Positions 63,842 to 64,000 of a DNA stretch of 64,000 nucleotides are shown piece by piece. The position numbers were made by a program, and so were the translations under genes. The stretch spans positions 124,001 to 188,000 of the forward strand of contig NZ_VDET01000002.1 in the NCBI RefSeq assembly GCF_006381105.1. The letters run 5' to 3'. Below the pieces are notes generated by a model, which was not told where the DNA came from, did no database searches, and saw only the letters and a list, made by a program, of their open reading frames with translations. Source of the DNA: Flavicella sediminum. GTDB lineage: Bacteria; Bacteroidota; Bacteroidia; Flavobacteriales; Flavobacteriaceae. Position 1 is the first letter of the stretch. Every line of letters starts with the position of its first letter.

Positions 63842-64000
63842 TTACAAGTTTATATTCTTTTTATGCCTAAAACAAATCACAAACCAAATTACCAAAAGAG
63901 AAATCAACACTCCTATAAACAACTTAACAAAACTCCAAAGACTACCTCTTAGTAAATAGAACTCAGCTCCTAACAAGCTTAAAAAAATCATATACTCAAA
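63842..64000 (-). CDS. C-terminus of an integral membrane protein (partial)
   Basis: A frame open from the right edge of the window ends in a stop at 63842-63844: 52 residues with one or two hydrophobic helices (GAEFYLLRGSLWSFVKLF, GVLISLLVIWFVICF) and a basic tail RHKKNINL. In a capsule locus beside a CapD-like enzyme, a flippase or polymerase is plausible, but the fragment is too short to identify. Confidence 0.5.
   Translation of the reverse strand, partial: FEYMIFLSLLGAEFYLLRGSLWSFVKLFIGVLISLLVIWFVICFRHKKNINL

Noticed and set aside
1-64000. CRISPR array, prophage or integrase
   Set aside because: No regularly spaced direct repeats, cas genes, integrase or phage structural genes are visible on either strand.

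Overview
The window is a low-GC chromosomal segment of a Bacteroidota bacterium, most likely a marine member of the Flavobacteriaceae. The reasons are two proteins with type IX secretion (T9SS) C-terminal sorting domains, lipoprotein-rich glycan-degradation genes, Bacteroidota-type promoters (TTG, then TAnnTTTG), a fused CcsBA cytochrome c maturation protein, a fused alpha/beta 2-oxoacid dehydrogenase E1, and the coaX - OMP - TPR - lptC - CBS/DUF21 - PpiD-like gene order. I cannot fix the genus from sequence alone.

Layout. Bases 1-14600 hold housekeeping and signalling genes: a TPR histidine kinase with its NarL-type regulator, a LOG-family protein, a large M1-like protein without a recognisable zinc site, the 2-oxoacid dehydrogenase E1, a CarboxypepD_reg-like secreted protein, an unknown membrane protein, PEP carboxylase, a response regulator lacking the phospho-acceptor Asp, and a Crp/Fnr regulator. 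The last is divergent from a CcoI/FixI-type copper P-type ATPase (14763-17144). Bases 17150-23220 are an unstable accessory zone. It contains three tandem lamin-tail-like T9SS proteins (the first a pseudogene), a LacI regulator, and an internally deleted remnant next to an intact CarboxypepD_reg-like gene.

Bases 23461-41363 form a one-strand polysaccharide-utilisation cluster: SSS symporter, FAD-dependent oxidoreductase, two GH2 enzymes, a GH16 pseudogene, a GH43/GH117-like propeller lipoprotein, a small remnant, an S1 sulfatase, two GH16 enzymes, a GH117 and a second propeller lipoprotein. The GH117, with its catalytic signature residues, points to a red-algal galactan containing 3,6-anhydro-L-galactose (agar or porphyran type). 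No SusC/SusD pair is present; a sodium symporter is the only importer seen. LacI-type palindromes (CCGAAAACGTTTCCG-like) sit upstream of the symporter promoter, beside lacI, and upstream of the first lamin-tail pseudogene, which suggests one regulon. The most unusual observation is that both GH16 enzymes carry a discoidin-like (F5/8C) module inside the catalytic domain, and its strand order looks circularly permuted.

Bases 41427-49364 return to conserved genes on the minus strand (rhodanese, PpiD-like foldase, CBS/DUF21 protein, small membrane protein, LptC, TPR protein, outer-membrane protein, CoaX). Next come tRNA-Phe, a transposase remnant and tRNA-Ser. Then follow TauE/SafE, chorismate synthase, NUDIX, RuvC, a family 2 glycosyltransferase, a 43-residue membrane protein, a TPR-like membrane protein and CcsBA. 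The window ends in a capsule/exopolysaccharide locus (Wzc-type kinase, Wza-type exporter, CapD-like dehydratase and the C-terminus of a membrane protein running off the edge).
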